DNA from: a virus
Length of the DNA: 63,511 bases
Direction: 5' to 3' (one strand)
Virus record (IMG/VR): IMGVR_UViG_3300042691_011765
Span: 1 to 63,511 of that record
Position numbers and translations under genes: made by a program. Under the pieces are notes generated by a model. The model was not told the origin of the DNA. It did not search any database and worked only from the letters and a program-made list of their open reading frames with translations. Below, piece by piece: positions 1-8,324 of this stretch; position 1 is the stretch's first letter, and each line of letters begins with the position of its first letter.

Positions 1-64
1 ACCCACCGGCGGCAAAGGTAAGCACGACAGCATGATTGTTATTTTTAAAGGGAAAAAAGTTTAA
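1..64 (+). CDS. C-terminal fragment, probably of a Dam-type DNA N6-adenine methyltransferase
   Basis: An open frame (codons from position 2) enters from the left edge and stops with TAA at 62-64. The visible tail includes H-D-S-M-I-V-I-F-K-G. Phage Dam-family methyltransferases commonly end in a PFPSxIVxF-like strand, which this resembles. The N-terminal part of such an enzyme, with its NPPY motif, is cut off at the right end of the window. The inference is that both are pieces of one gene split by linearising a circular or permuted genome. The fragment is too short to prove the family on its own. Confidence 0.5.
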   Translation, partial: PTGGKGKHDSMIVIFKGKKV

Positions 65-90
65 CCGCGTAATTTTATTTGGAGAACATG

Positions 91-306
91 ATGGCACTAG
101 ACACACAGGTGGGCGGTAACCACTACCGCGACATGAAGATTCAGCCTGTGGAATTTATCCACGCCAACGGCATTCCGTATCTGGAAGGTAACGTCATCAA
201 ATACGTATGCCGACACCGCAACAAGAACGGCATCGAGGACTTGTTCAAGGCGAAGCACTACATCGATCTGTTGATCGCAATGGAATATCAAGAAGAGGAG
301 AAATAA
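91..306 (+). CDS. DUF3310-family small phage protein
   Basis: This 71-residue protein has the DUF3310 pattern: a VGGNHY start, an IQPVEFI segment, then EGNVIKYVCR and a KNGIEDLFKAKHYIDLLI helix. It is common in tailed phages, where it is sometimes annotated as a nucleotide kinase; its function is not established. The ATG at 91 sits 6 nt after GGAG (81-84). ATG at 88 is the alternative and would add one Met. It is the first complete gene of the left early cluster, and the next gene follows within 2 nt. Confidence 0.85.
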   Translation: MALDTQVGGNHYRDMKIQPVEFIHANGIPYLEGNVIKYVCRHRNKNGIEDLFKAKHYIDLLIAMEYQEEEK

Positions 307-307
307 A

Positions 308-640
308 ATGGAACTCGGAGAAGCAGTGATGTGGATTATCGGTGGTTTGCTGATAGCGGGTATGCTCTTGGTGCTTTACATGAGCATGGATATCAAACGA
401 ATAGCGGAGGAGGAAAGTGATGCCCCATACAAACTTGAACCTGCCGAGCAGTTGGCCGTTTCCGAGCAGCCTAAAAAGCGCGGACGACCGGTGGGAAGCA
501 AGAACAAGCAACCGACCCGGGGCTACACCAAGCGAAGCAGCTACTGGACAGACAAGCGCAAGCGGGCTGCTGCCAAAAAAGCGCGGCAAGAAAAAATCAA
601 AACCGCCCGCGCCAAAGCCCGCGAAGCTGTCGGACATTGA
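308..640 (+). CDS. Membrane-anchored basic protein with an AT-hook-like motif
   Basis: This 110-residue protein has a hydrophobic segment at about residues 8-26 (MWIIGGLLIAGMLLVLYM), then a short acidic stretch. Next comes an AT-hook-like core, KKRGRPVGSKNK (about residues 56-67), and a strongly Lys/Arg-rich tail. The layout predicts a cytoplasmic DNA-binding tail tethered to the inner membrane. The start has GAGGAG about 10 nt upstream. The role is unknown; tethering of phage or host DNA at the membrane is one possible inference. A plain basic membrane protein without DNA binding is also possible. Confidence 0.75.
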   Translation: MELGEAVMWIIGGLLIAGMLLVLYMSMDIKRIAEEESDAPYKLEPAEQLAVSEQPKKRGRPVGSKNKQPTRGYTKRSSYWTDKRKRAAAKKARQEKIKTARAKAREAVGH

Positions 641-649
641 GCCAGCACC

Positions 650-1012
650 ATGGTAACCAAGAACGTACCCTCCCCCAAGTTCGATACCAAGAACCTGTCT
701 GCGGTGTTCCGTGACTTCAAACACTACAAGGTCGTTACTAAAAACGGCCAGCCTTACCGCAGGATATACGTGAAAGGTGACCTTAACGTCATCAACACCA
801 CTGCAAGTCGGGTGTTAGGTGCCGGGGCCTACACGATCACAAACTACTGTGACGAATGGTATTACGTGGGATTGAAGGATATAGTCCAGAAGTCTGCCCG
901 AGGCTGGGCGGCAGGACGCCCGAGAAAGACCGACGAGCGTGACATCCTGACAATGCAGTGGACGAGTGCTGATTACTACGAGAGGAGATACACAGATGAA
1001 TGCGAAACTTGA
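650..1012 (+). CDS. Hypothetical phage protein, 120 residues
   Basis: I recognise no family. The protein is basic and mixed alpha/beta in character, with a GRPRKTDE segment near residue 89 that loosely resembles an AT-hook core. The ATG at 650 has only a weak purine tract upstream. It lies in the left early run of short same-strand genes and overlaps the start of the next gene (996) by 17 nt, which supports translation as part of the same mRNA. Confidence 0.65.
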   Translation: MVTKNVPSPKFDTKNLSAVFRDFKHYKVVTKNGQPYRRIYVKGDLNVINTTASRVLGAGAYTITNYCDEWYYVGLKDIVQKSARGWAAGRPRKTDERDILTMQWTSADYYERRYTDECET

Positions 1013-1181
1013 TGCTGCTGTTGCATACCTGCGTGGCCGCAAGAAGTACATCACTGACCTCGGCTGTAAGTTTGTGCCGACCGACTCGGCCAACACCGAC
1101 ATCGCAGAGACCGTACGTCAATATCGGCTAGACGTGGAGAAGCAACCCGCAGTCAAGCTGGTCAAGAAAGGTAGCAAATGA
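996..1181 (+). CDS. Small hypothetical protein, 61 residues
   Basis: The start at 996 is set by AGGAG (983-987), 8 nt upstream. An earlier in-frame start at 966 has no ribosome site. The sequence is Lys-rich with predicted helices and no recognised motif. Its stop overlaps the next start (1178) by 4 nt, a typical translational coupling in this cluster. Confidence 0.65.
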   Translation: MNAKLDAAVAYLRGRKKYITDLGCKFVPTDSANTDIAETVRQYRLDVEKQPAVKLVKKGSK

Positions 1182-1447
1182 GATCAAAAGACCTTGAACG
1201 CGAACACATCGTAAAGATGATTTATCTGTGTGCGACACCGGAGCAGTACACGGATTGGAAGCGCGCCGCACGGATGAGCCCTCCGTCCTACGAATCGTGG
1301 TTCTGTACCGACTGCACCCCGGGGTATCAGCGAGAGATGAAGAAGAAGGGCTGGTGCGCGCGTCCGTACATTCAGTTCAAACGGACGAAGGAAGATGGGC
1401 TTGTGGGTTTTGCACCGCCCAAACATTTACGGAAAGAGAGCGTATGA
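1178..1447 (+). CDS. Small conserved phage protein with Cys cluster
   Basis: This 89-residue protein contains FCTDCTPGYQREMKKKGWCARP (about residues 42-63). The three cysteines, and the motif as a whole, recur in small proteins of many tailed phages and probably bind zinc. The N-terminal part is helical and basic. Function is unknown. It is coupled to neighbours on both sides by 4-nt overlaps. Confidence 0.75.
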   Translation: MRSKDLEREHIVKMIYLCATPEQYTDWKRAARMSPPSYESWFCTDCTPGYQREMKKKGWCARPYIQFKRTKEDGLVGFAPPKHLRKESV

Positions 1448-1710
1448 AAGACGAGCACGATATTGAAGACGAACGCCAACAGATGTTCAACAACGCCATG
1501 GAGATTATCCACAACTGCATCTGGGCCGAAGATGACGATGACGTAGAAGAGTGTGACAAAGGACTGCTTATACATATCAGAGACAGAGGCGAGACCCGCT
1601 CTGTGCGGGTGTTCAAGTTCAACATGGACGACAACGAAGCGCTGGGCATGCTGAAAGTAGTAGCCGTGTCCGCAGTCGAGAAGGATCAAAACGTGGGAAG
1701 GTATAACTGA
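1444..1710 (+). CDS. Acidic hypothetical protein, 88 residues
   Basis: The ATG at 1444 overlaps the previous stop by 4 nt, and the stop at 1708-1710 overlaps the polymerase ATG by one base (TGATG). The protein is rich in Asp/Glu, including an AEDDDDVEE run at about residues 28-36, and has no recognised domain. Tight coupling on both sides suggests it is co-expressed with the DNA polymerase. Confidence 0.65.
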   Translation: MKDEHDIEDERQQMFNNAMEIIHNCIWAEDDDDVEECDKGLLIHIRDRGETRSVRVFKFNMDDNEALGMLKVVAVSAVEKDQNVGRYN

Positions 1711-3668
1711 TGTTCGACAAAATAATGGTGTTGGACTTCGAAACCGCATGGGATCGTAAGGACTACACGCTGTCAAAACTTACAACGGAGCAGTACATAC
1801 GCGACCCGCGCTTCAAGGCGTGGGGTGCGGCATGGCGGTGGTACGGGAGCGGGGAGACTCCGCAGTGGGTGCCTGCGCAAGACCTGCAGGCGTTCTTCGA
1901 TTCGATAGACTGGTCCACCACGGCCGTGCTTGCGCACAACGCACAGTTCGACGTGTCCATCCTGTCATGGCGCTACGGGCACACCCCTGCGTTCATCTTC
2001 GACTCGCTCAGCATGGCGCGGGCGCTGCGTGGGGTGGAGGTGGGCAACAGCCTGAAGAAGCTGGCCGAGACGTTCGGTCTGCCCCCGAAGGGCGACGCAG
2101 TCCACAGCAGTGATGGCTACCTTGAAGCGCTGCCAGAGTCCATCGCCACCGAGCTTGCCGACTACTGCATCCACGACGTTGTGCTTTGTGAGGGTGTGTT
2201 TGACAATCTGATAACCGGCTACCCCAAGAAGGAGTTGCGCCTGATCGACATGACGTTGCGCATGTTCGTGAACCCGGTGCTGAAGCTGGACCCCTACCTG
2301 CTGCAAGACGCCATCAAGGAGGAGAAGGAGCGGCGGGAGGGGCTGCTGGCCAAGCTCGGGGTGCCGGAGTCAGACCTCGCCAGCAACGACAAGTTTGCCA
2401 ACGTGCTGCGCCTGATGGGTGTGGAGCCCCCGACGAAGATCAGCAAGACCACGGGCAAGCAGGCGTTCGCCTTCGCCAAGAACGACGCGCTGTTCCAAGC
2501 CCTGCTCAACGGGGACAACGAGGACGTGTCGCTGCTGTGCGAGGCAAGGCTGGCTGTCAAAAGTACGTTAGACAGAACCCGGGCCCAGCGCTTTCTGGAC
2601 ATCGCGCAGCGGGGCACCCTGCCGGTGCCGCTCAACTACTACGGGGCGCACACCGGGCGCTGGTCGGCCAGCCGGGGCAGCGGCATCAACATGCAGAACC
2701 TGAAGCGCAAGTCGTTCCTGCGCCGCGCCATCATGGCTCCCGAGGGTTACGTGCTGGTGGTGGCTGACCTGTCGCAGATCGAACCGCGTGTGCTGGCGTG
2801 GCTGGCCGACTACCGGGAACTGCTGCAGATTTTCGCCAGCGGGCAGGACGCCTACGCGGCCTTTGGTGCGCAGATGTTCGGCATCCCGGGGCTGACCAAG
2901 GACACGCACCCAGACCTGCGCCAGAGCGCCAAATCAGCCCTGTTGGGAGCCGGCTACGGGCTAGGGTGGACGTCGTTTGCGGCGCAGCTTCTCACCGGCT
3001 TCCTCGGGGCACCGCCCATCCGGTACGACATCTCTTTTGCTAAACAGCTTGGTGTAAACAAGCAATACCTCGACGACTTCGTCAACTACGAACCCAACGT
3101 GGAGAAGGCGCTGGCCATACCGCGCCTGTGCGGGGACGACGAGATCATCGTGCATTCCGTCGCTGCCAAGAAGATCATCGACCTGTACCGGGAGCGGGCG
3201 GGGGCTGTGCGGGACTTCTGGGGGCTGTGCGACGCCATGCTGGTCAAGGCTGTCGCAGGTGGTAAAACGTATCAGCACAAATGCCTGACCTTCGAAAAGG
3301 GGCGCATTCAGTTGCCAAACGGTTTACATCTGCGCTATCCTGACTTGCATGGAAAGCCCGACGAAAAAGGTCGGGTGCAGTGGACGTATGGTGAGCATCA
3401 CAAGAAGCTGTACGGTGGGAAGATCACCGAGAATGTGGTGCAGGCTGTAGCCCGCTGCGTGATGACTGACGGCATGCTGCGGATACAGAAACGCTATCCC
3501 TGCGTGTTGACAGTGCATGACGAGGTAGTGGCGCTGGTGCCCGAGGCCGAGGCCGAAGAAGCCGAGACTTGGTTGCTGGCGCAGATGGTGAAGGAACCGT
3601 CGTACATGCCGGGCATTCCGTTGGCAGCAGAGACTGGAGTGGCTGCACGTTACGGCGACGCGAAGTAA
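1710..3668 (+). CDS. Family A DNA polymerase with 3'-5' exonuclease domain
   Basis: This 652-residue replicative polymerase is close in size to T7 gp5. Exonuclease motifs are visible: LDFET near residue 8 (Exo I), HNAQFD near 76 (Exo II) and YCIHDV near 151 (Exo III). Polymerase motif A is VVADLSQIEPR (about 349-359), motif B is RQSAKSALLGAGYG (about 404-417; many polymerases have Phe where this has Leu) and motif C is VHDEV (about 600). There is no 5'-3' exonuclease domain. It replicates the phage genome together with the primase/helicase at 8658-11591. No thioredoxin-binding insert is obvious. Confidence 0.97.
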   Translation: MFDKIMVLDFETAWDRKDYTLSKLTTEQYIRDPRFKAWGAAWRWYGSGETPQWVPAQDLQAFFDSIDWSTTAVLAHNAQFDVSILSWRYGHTPAFIFDSLSMARALRGVEVGNSLKKLAETFGLPPKGDAVHSSDGYLEALPESIATELADYCIHDVVLCEGVFDNLITGYPKKELRLIDMTLRMFVNPVLKLDPYLLQDAIKEEKERREGLLAKLGVPESDLASNDKFANVLRLMGVEPPTKISKTTGKQAFAFAKNDALFQALLNGDNEDVSLLCEARLAVKSTLDRTRAQRFLDIAQRGTLPVPLNYYGAHTGRWSASRGSGINMQNLKRKSFLRRAIMAPEGYVLVVADLSQIEPRVLAWLADYRELLQIFASGQDAYAAFGAQMFGIPGLTKDTHPDLRQSAKSALLGAGYGLGWTSFAAQLLTGFLGAPPIRYDISFAKQLGVNKQYLDDFVNYEPNVEKALAIPRLCGDDEIIVHSVAAKKIIDLYRERAGAVRDFWGLCDAMLVKAVAGGKTYQHKCLTFEKGRIQLPNGLHLRYPDLHGKPDEKGRVQWTYGEHHKKLYGGKITENVVQAVARCVMTDGMLRIQKRYPCVLTVHDEVVALVPEAEAEEAETWLLAQMVKEPSYMPGIPLAAETGVAARYGDAK

Positions 3669-3694
3669 AACTACAACAACGAAGGAGATGTTCA

Positions 3695-4147
3695 ATGGAC
3701 GCACTCAATATCGGTCGCGCAAAGTACTCACTGCGAACCGTCAAGTCGTTTCCCGACGGGCGGTTGGGTGAGGTTGATTACAAGCATCGAACCATTACGC
3801 TTGCTTCCCACGCTTTCAATGGCAGCCGCTTCACCGTGGCCGAGCGGGAGCAGGCGTTTTGGCACGAGGTTGTCCATGCAGTGTTGCGCGACATGCAACA
3901 CCCATTGGAGCAGGATGAGCGCTTTGTTGACCGTTGTGCCGATAGGCTAACGCAAGTAATCAAACAGGTGTTCAATGGCCATAAGCTGGTCCCACACATC
4001 CCTCAAAGACTTCGAGAACTGCCCGCGCAAGTATCACGAAACGCGGGTACTCAAGAAGCATCCCTTCGTAGAAACGGAGCAAACGCGCTACGGAAACGAA
4101 CTACACAAAGCCGCAGAGCAGTTCGTAAAGGGCACACCGCTGCCTAA
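3695..4147 (+). CDS. Putative HExxH metallopeptidase-like protein with run-on tail
   Basis: The start at 3695 follows GAAGGAG (3681-3687). HEVVH at residues 57-61, with hydrophobic flanks, is a zincin-type motif; similar ~100-residue proteins are frequent in phage replication regions and have no settled role. The expected end of such a protein is near residue 93, but here the frame stays open for 57 more codons. That stretch is out of frame with the first 173 nt of the nuclease gene starting at 3975. The tail is Arg-rich and looks like non-selected sequence. Either the overlap is real or an original stop has been lost. Confidence 0.75.
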   Translation: MDALNIGRAKYSLRTVKSFPDGRLGEVDYKHRTITLASHAFNGSRFTVAEREQAFWHEVVHAVLRDMQHPLEQDERFVDRCADRLTQVIKQVFNGHKLVPHIPQRLRELPAQVSRNAGTQEASLRRNGANALRKRTTQSRRAVRKGHTAA

Positions 4148-4634
4148 ACAGTTCTCGTTTCTCCAGCCGACGTTGACCGCACTCATGGAAAAGCAGGGCA
4201 CCAAGCATGCAGAGTTGAAGCTCGCTGCGACGGTGGACTACGAACCGTGTGAGTGGTTTGACAAGAAGGCGTGGGTGCGGGGTATCGTAGACTTGTTGAT
4301 TCTTGACGAGCCGAACAAAATCGCATGGGTGGTGGACTACAAAACGGGGAACAACAAGTACCCGGATCGAGAGCAGTTGGACTTGATGTCGCTGCTTACG
4401 TTCATACACTACCCACAGATCGAGCGCGTCAATGCGGCGCTGCTGTTTGTCCTCAAGGAGAGCGTGACCAAGCACAAGGTTACAATCGACATGCGGAGCA
4501 GCTTGCAGCAACGCTACCGTGAACGGGTCGCCAGCATCGAAGCATGTATGTCGAACAACGTGTGGAACCCCAAGCAGTCGGGGTTGTGCCCGTGGTGCCC
4601 GGTCAAGTCCTGCGAATTTCACCCCGAACACTAA
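3975..4634 (+). CDS. Cas4/RecB-like PD-(D/E)XK exonuclease
   Basis: This 219-residue protein opens with the family's characteristic SHTSLKDFENCPRKYHE. It carries GIVDLLIL (catalytic Asp near residue 105) and DYKTG (near 120), the D...D-x-K core of PD-(D/E)XK nucleases. It ends with CPWCPVKSC, which together with the early CPRK cysteine suggests an iron-sulphur cluster as in Cas4/AddB. The likely role is DNA end processing or recombination during replication. The conserved N-terminus fixes the start at 3975 despite the long overlap with the preceding gene. Confidence 0.9.
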   Translation: MAISWSHTSLKDFENCPRKYHETRVLKKHPFVETEQTRYGNELHKAAEQFVKGTPLPKQFSFLQPTLTALMEKQGTKHAELKLAATVDYEPCEWFDKKAWVRGIVDLLILDEPNKIAWVVDYKTGNNKYPDREQLDLMSLLTFIHYPQIERVNAALLFVLKESVTKHKVTIDMRSSLQQRYRERVASIEACMSNNVWNPKQSGLCPWCPVKSCEFHPEH

Positions 4635-4644
4635 GGAGCTAATC

Positions 4645-4872
4645 ATGGCCAAGCGCGATTGGAAACACGCATATCAACTTCAACTGAAACGCGGTGAAGA
4701 TAAAGATCAGATCGAGCGCCAACGCGCGCGGCGCATGTATGACAAGAAGGGTATTGACCGCAACGGCAAGGACATCGACCACAAGGTGCCGATCCGCAAG
4801 GGCGGCAAATCTACTGGCGGCAACCTGCGCTTGCGCAGTCGCAGTTCCAACAGAGGAGACAACAAAACGTGA
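4645..4872 (+). CDS. Small HNH-type nuclease-like protein
   Basis: This 75-residue protein contains DHKVPIRKGGKSTGGNLRLR followed by SRSSNRGDN, the DH...N...N pattern of HNH endonucleases. The N-terminal half is basic and helical. The start at 4645 follows AAGGAG (4633-4638). Its position between two DNA-processing enzymes fits a role in replication or recombination, though such small HNH proteins may also act in packaging or as homing remnants. The CxxC pairs found in some HNH proteins are absent. Confidence 0.8.
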   Translation: MAKRDWKHAYQLQLKRGEDKDQIERQRARRMYDKKGIDRNGKDIDHKVPIRKGGKSTGGNLRLRSRSSNRGDNKT

Positions 4873-5180
4873 CAGAGCAGCTACCGCTGTTTGAAAACGA
4901 TTTCAGGGAGCGGCACCCGGAGTTTGCGTCGTGGAGTTTGGAGGAGCTTTTAACGTGCTGGAAAGCACGGTTTAATGGAAAAAGTTTCGTTTGTACTGTT
5001 GAATACGATTATGCACAAGATAAGACTCAAATAATTTATCGGAGCGGCACACAAGAGAAAGTAGACAAGATGTGGATTGCCATGAGTATGTACTTGTTTG
5101 AAAAGAGACTGTTGAGCGTGGACAGATTACACGACCCAGACACTGACTGTTTGAAATACTACTTCTATGCAAATCGTTGA
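4869..5180 (+). CDS. Hypothetical protein, 103 residues
   Basis: It starts with GTG in a GTGA overlap with the HNH stop; AGGAG lies at 4854-4858. The protein is acidic to neutral with many aromatic residues and no recognised motif. It overlaps the helicase start (5167) by 14 nt, so it is translated within the replication operon. Confidence 0.65.
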   Translation: MTEQLPLFENDFRERHPEFASWSLEELLTCWKARFNGKSFVCTVEYDYAQDKTQIIYRSGTQEKVDKMWIAMSMYLFEKRLLSVDRLHDPDTDCLKYYFYANR

Positions 5181-6744
5181 CAACAAAGCGCTGGTGCTGC
5201 GCACCCGGTACCCTGACAAGTATGCGGTCATACCCCGCAGCAAACACGTGTCAGACTTGGGCAACGGCTTGCATGAAGTTGCGGTGTATTGGGGTCTGGA
5301 CGAAGCGCGGGTGCTCAAGAATCTGGGTGTACGCGAAGTGCCCTCGCCAATCCTGCGCAGCTACACGTGGCCCGGTAAATACAAACCGTTCGCCCACCAG
5401 AAAGAAACCGCGTCGTTCCTCACGCTACACCGCCGCGCCTTCGTGTTCTCTGAGCCCGGCACTGGCAAGACGTTGTCGGCGTTGTGGGCTGCGGACTACC
5501 TGATGACTCAAGGCGAAGTGCGGCGCGTGCTGATTATCTGCCCGCTCTCCATCATGCAGTCCGCGTGGATGGGGGACATCGCCAAGAGCATCGTGCATCG
5601 CACGGCCGTCATTGCCTATCACTCGCAGTCAGAGCGGCGCATCGAAGCCGTCAAGAAAGACTACGAGATCGTCATCTGTAACTATGATGGGCTGCCGATG
5701 CTTGCCAACGCCATCACGGAGGACGGGCGCTTTGACCTAATCATCGGTGACGAAGCAAACGCGTGGAAGAACACCAGCACCCGCCGGTGGAAGACGCTGA
5801 ACAAGCTGGTGAAGCCTGAGACGTTTCTGTGGTTGATGACGGGTACGCCGGCAGCGCAGTCGCCCGAGGATGCGTACGGTCTTGCCAAGCTGGTCAATCC
5901 CACGGCAGTGCCGCGCTTCGCTACGGCGTGGCGGGACAAGGTCATGCGCCAGATCACCAAGTTCAAGTGGGTGCCGAAGGACAACGCCGACAGCACGGTG
6001 TTCGAAGCACTGCAACCTGCAATACGTTTTACGAAAGCACAGTGCCTTGACTTGCCCCCTGTCATCACGGTCACCCGTGAGGTCGAGCTTACTCCGCAGC
6101 AGGTCAAGTATTACCGAATACTCAAAGACCAGATGTTGGTCAACACGGCGGGCGAGACCATCACCGCGATCAACGCAGCGGCATCTGTCAACAAGCTGCT
6201 GCAGATAAGTGCCGGCGCTGCCTACACGGACACGATGGAGGTGGTGGAGTTCGACTGTCATCCGCGCCTGAACGTGCTGCTGGAAGCGCTGGAAGAGACG
6301 AAGCGCAAGGTGTTGGTGTTCGCGCCATACCGGCACAGCATCGACACCATCAGCGACTTCCTGACGGCCAAGGGGATCAGCAACAAGAAGATTCATGGCG
6401 ACGTGTCTGCATCCAACAGAGCCATGATTTTCAACGAGTTCCAGAATACCCCTGACCCGCGCGTGCTGGTCATCCAACCGCAGTCTGCATCTCATGGTGT
6501 TACGTTGACAGCAGCCGACACCGTGGTGTTCTGGGGGCCGGTGATGAGCGTGGAGACATACGTGCAGTGCTGCGCTCGCGCGGATCGGCAAGGGCAGACC
6601 AGCGACAGCGTCACCGTCATTCATATACAAGGCAGTGAGATTGAGCGGCGCATGTTTAAACAACTGGAGGCGCGTGTGCTTGATCACACTGATTTGATCA
6701 AACTTTATGAGGAGGAGCTTGCGGACCCAAAAACCCGTGTGTAA
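5167..6744 (+). CDS. SNF2/SWI2-type superfamily 2 helicase
   Basis: This 525-residue DEAD-like ATPase has a Q-like segment FAHQKETASFL, Walker A SEPGTGKT near residues 93-100, and a Walker B variant IIGDEAN near 192-198. Next come the MTGTP motif III-like loop and a C-terminal RecA domain ending with QCCARADRQGQ (motif VI) near residue 470. This architecture is shared by phage SNF2 helicases that remodel or unwind DNA in replication and repair. It is compact, without accessory domains. It overlaps the preceding gene and ends the first replication sub-block before a ~185-nt gap. Confidence 0.93.
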   Translation: MQIVDNKALVLRTRYPDKYAVIPRSKHVSDLGNGLHEVAVYWGLDEARVLKNLGVREVPSPILRSYTWPGKYKPFAHQKETASFLTLHRRAFVFSEPGTGKTLSALWAADYLMTQGEVRRVLIICPLSIMQSAWMGDIAKSIVHRTAVIAYHSQSERRIEAVKKDYEIVICNYDGLPMLANAITEDGRFDLIIGDEANAWKNTSTRRWKTLNKLVKPETFLWLMTGTPAAQSPEDAYGLAKLVNPTAVPRFATAWRDKVMRQITKFKWVPKDNADSTVFEALQPAIRFTKAQCLDLPPVITVTREVELTPQQVKYYRILKDQMLVNTAGETITAINAAASVNKLLQISAGAAYTDTMEVVEFDCHPRLNVLLEALEETKRKVLVFAPYRHSIDTISDFLTAKGISNKKIHGDVSASNRAMIFNEFQNTPDPRVLVIQPQSASHGVTLTAADTVVFWGPVMSVETYVQCCARADRQGQTSDSVTVIHIQGSEIERRMFKQLEARVLDHTDLIKLYEEELADPKTRV

Positions 6745-6929
6745 AATGTTTGACGTGTAGGGAAACGGTGGCATAAGACGTGAGTGTGCCCCGCTGCAGG
6801 TAATGCTCACTGCAAACAACCACGCCAGCATGTGACTGGACTCGATCTGGGTGCATTGATTCTCCATCCGGGGCGCATGTTGACAGCCGGGAAAGACCGG
6901 CCCACAAACATACAACGAAGGAGATGGAC
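6745..6929 (+). promoter_or_regulatory. Intergenic gap with possible promoter elements and a hairpin
   Basis: This 185-nt gap separates the helicase from the next gene. It contains TTGACG at 6749-6754 with a weak ATAAGA 18 nt downstream, and a consensus -35-like TTGACA at 6880-6885 without a good -10. A GCCGG-gaaaga-CCGGC hairpin at 6886-6901 lies just before the ribosome site. A promoter or processing site for the downstream pair of genes is plausible but not proven. I see no tRNA or ORF here. Confidence 0.35.
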
Positions 6930-7337
6930 GTGTCAGAAAACGATGTCATTCCTATGGACACGCTTGCCAAGGTTTACTTGAAGATTCGCGGCAAGATGCA
7001 AGCGCTGACCAAAGAGTACGAAGCCGCACTCGCGGACCTGCAGGCCAAACGCGATGAAGTTGCTGGGGCCATGCGGGACAACATGAAAGCCCTCGGTATC
7101 AAGTCCGTCCGCACGGACTACGGCACCGTCATCATGAGTATCAAGACGCGCTACGAGACTCATGATTGGGAATCGTTCCACAAGTTTGTAGTGCAAAACG
7201 ACGCTGTTGATCTTCTGGAGCGGCGCATCGCGCAGAAGAACATGGCAAAGTTTTTGGAGGAGAACCCGGACAAGCTACCACCCGGGCTCAACTCCGATTC
7301 GAAGTACGAAGTAACTGTTCGCAAACCTACCAATTAA
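6930..7337 (+). CDS. Conserved phage protein with coiled coil, 135 residues
   Basis: The GTG at 6930 is preferred because GGAG (6920-6923) is 6 nt upstream; the ATG at 6924 touches the ribosome site. Residues 10-60 form a likely coiled coil (KIRGKMQALTKEYEAALADLQAKRDEVAG). Then comes GIKSVRTDYGTVIMSIKTRYETHDW and a C-terminus ENPDKLPPGLNSDSKYEVTVRKP. That layout is common among proteins encoded next to phage SSB-like genes, and its role is unknown. It forms a pair with the gene 9 nt downstream. Confidence 0.75.
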   Translation: MSENDVIPMDTLAKVYLKIRGKMQALTKEYEAALADLQAKRDEVAGAMRDNMKALGIKSVRTDYGTVIMSIKTRYETHDWESFHKFVVQNDAVDLLERRIAQKNMAKFLEENPDKLPPGLNSDSKYEVTVRKPTN

Positions 7338-7346
7338 GAGGACAAC

Positions 7347-8306
7347 ATGGCCAACGAAGTAGCCACTTTCAACCCCGCTCAACTGCCGACATTTGCCCGT
7401 AAGCGCGAAGGCAAAGGCATGCTCACCAAAGCCCTCGCGGGTGGCGGTGGTGGCGGGTTCCCGCGCCGCATCTCGATCAAGGGCGGCGTGTTCCGGCTTG
7501 TCGCTGAAGGCAAAGAGATCGCGCAGATCGACGACCGTTATCTTGATGTTGTTATCGTCAACGCTGCACCTACCGTGCAACGCAGCTTCTACGCTGCGAA
7601 ATACAGCGAGAGCGAGACCACCGGCCCGTCCTGCTGGTCTGAGAACGGCGAAGCCCCGGACAGCACTGTGCCGTCCCCGCAGTCCAACGCATGCGCCAAC
7701 TGCCCGCAGAACGTAAAGGGCAGCGGTGATGGTGACACCCGTGCTTGCCGCTTCTCGCAGCGCGTTGCTGTGGTGCTTGCGAACGACATGGAAGGCGACA
7801 TCATGCAGGTGGTCATTCCTGCAAAGTCTCTGTTTGGTAAAGAGGAGAACGGCAACTTCCCGCTGCAGGCATACGCGCGCTGGCTGAGCGCTCAGAACAT
7901 CGAGCCGAACGAAGTCATCACCCGCATGCGTTTCGATACCAAGGCTGAGTCGCCGAAGCTGTTCTTCAAAGCGATGCGCTGGCTGACGGACGAGGAGTTC
8001 GAAGGCGTGTCCAAGCAGTCGGAGTCGGACAATTCCAAGAAGGCTGTCGCACCCGCGCAGTATCAAGCGTCTGATGCACCCAAGGCCAAAGCTGCGCTGC
8101 CCGCGCCGGCAACGGCGATGGGTGATGATGACGAGGAGCCGGCCCCGCCGCCCAAAGCCAAGAAGGCCAAAGCCAAGGCTGAGCCCAAAGAGGAAGAGGC
8201 AGCGGTAGAAGTAGCCGAACCCACCGTGCGCAAGACCCCCGAGCCGCCGGCACCGAAAGCAAAATCGGTTGCTTCGCTGGTTCAAGAGTGGGATACCGAC
8301 GACTAA
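7347..8306 (+). CDS. Putative single-stranded-DNA-binding protein
   Basis: This 319-residue protein has a probable OB-like core (residues 40-215) with a Cys cluster (CWSENGE...CANCPQNV...CRF) that may bind zinc. A low-complexity Ala/Pro/Lys/Glu linker follows, and it ends in the acidic tip VQEWDTDD. An acidic C-terminal tip is the hallmark by which SSBs recruit polymerase and helicase. It lies between helicase and primase genes and is followed directly by an intrinsic terminator. The SSB assignment is inferred from architecture and position, not from a recognised fold. Confidence 0.65.
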   Translation: MANEVATFNPAQLPTFARKREGKGMLTKALAGGGGGGFPRRISIKGGVFRLVAEGKEIAQIDDRYLDVVIVNAAPTVQRSFYAAKYSESETTGPSCWSENGEAPDSTVPSPQSNACANCPQNVKGSGDGDTRACRFSQRVAVVLANDMEGDIMQVVIPAKSLFGKEENGNFPLQAYARWLSAQNIEPNEVITRMRFDTKAESPKLFFKAMRWLTDEEFEGVSKQSESDNSKKAVAPAQYQASDAPKAKAALPAPATAMGDDDEEPAPPPKAKKAKAKAEPKEEEAAVEVAEPTVRKTPEPPAPKAKSVASLVQEWDTDD

Positions 8307-8324
8307 CTGACGACTGACCTTGCA

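Noticed and set aside
6780-6905. Possible tRNA in the gap after the helicase
   Set aside because: No T-loop GTTCGAATCC-like segment or acceptor pairing could be found; only a single hairpin is present.
5737-6915. 392-codon frame on the - strand opposite the SNF2 helicase
   Set aside because: Antisense shadow in GC-rich sequence; no conserved motif and no ribosome site, while the helicase motifs on the + strand are intact.
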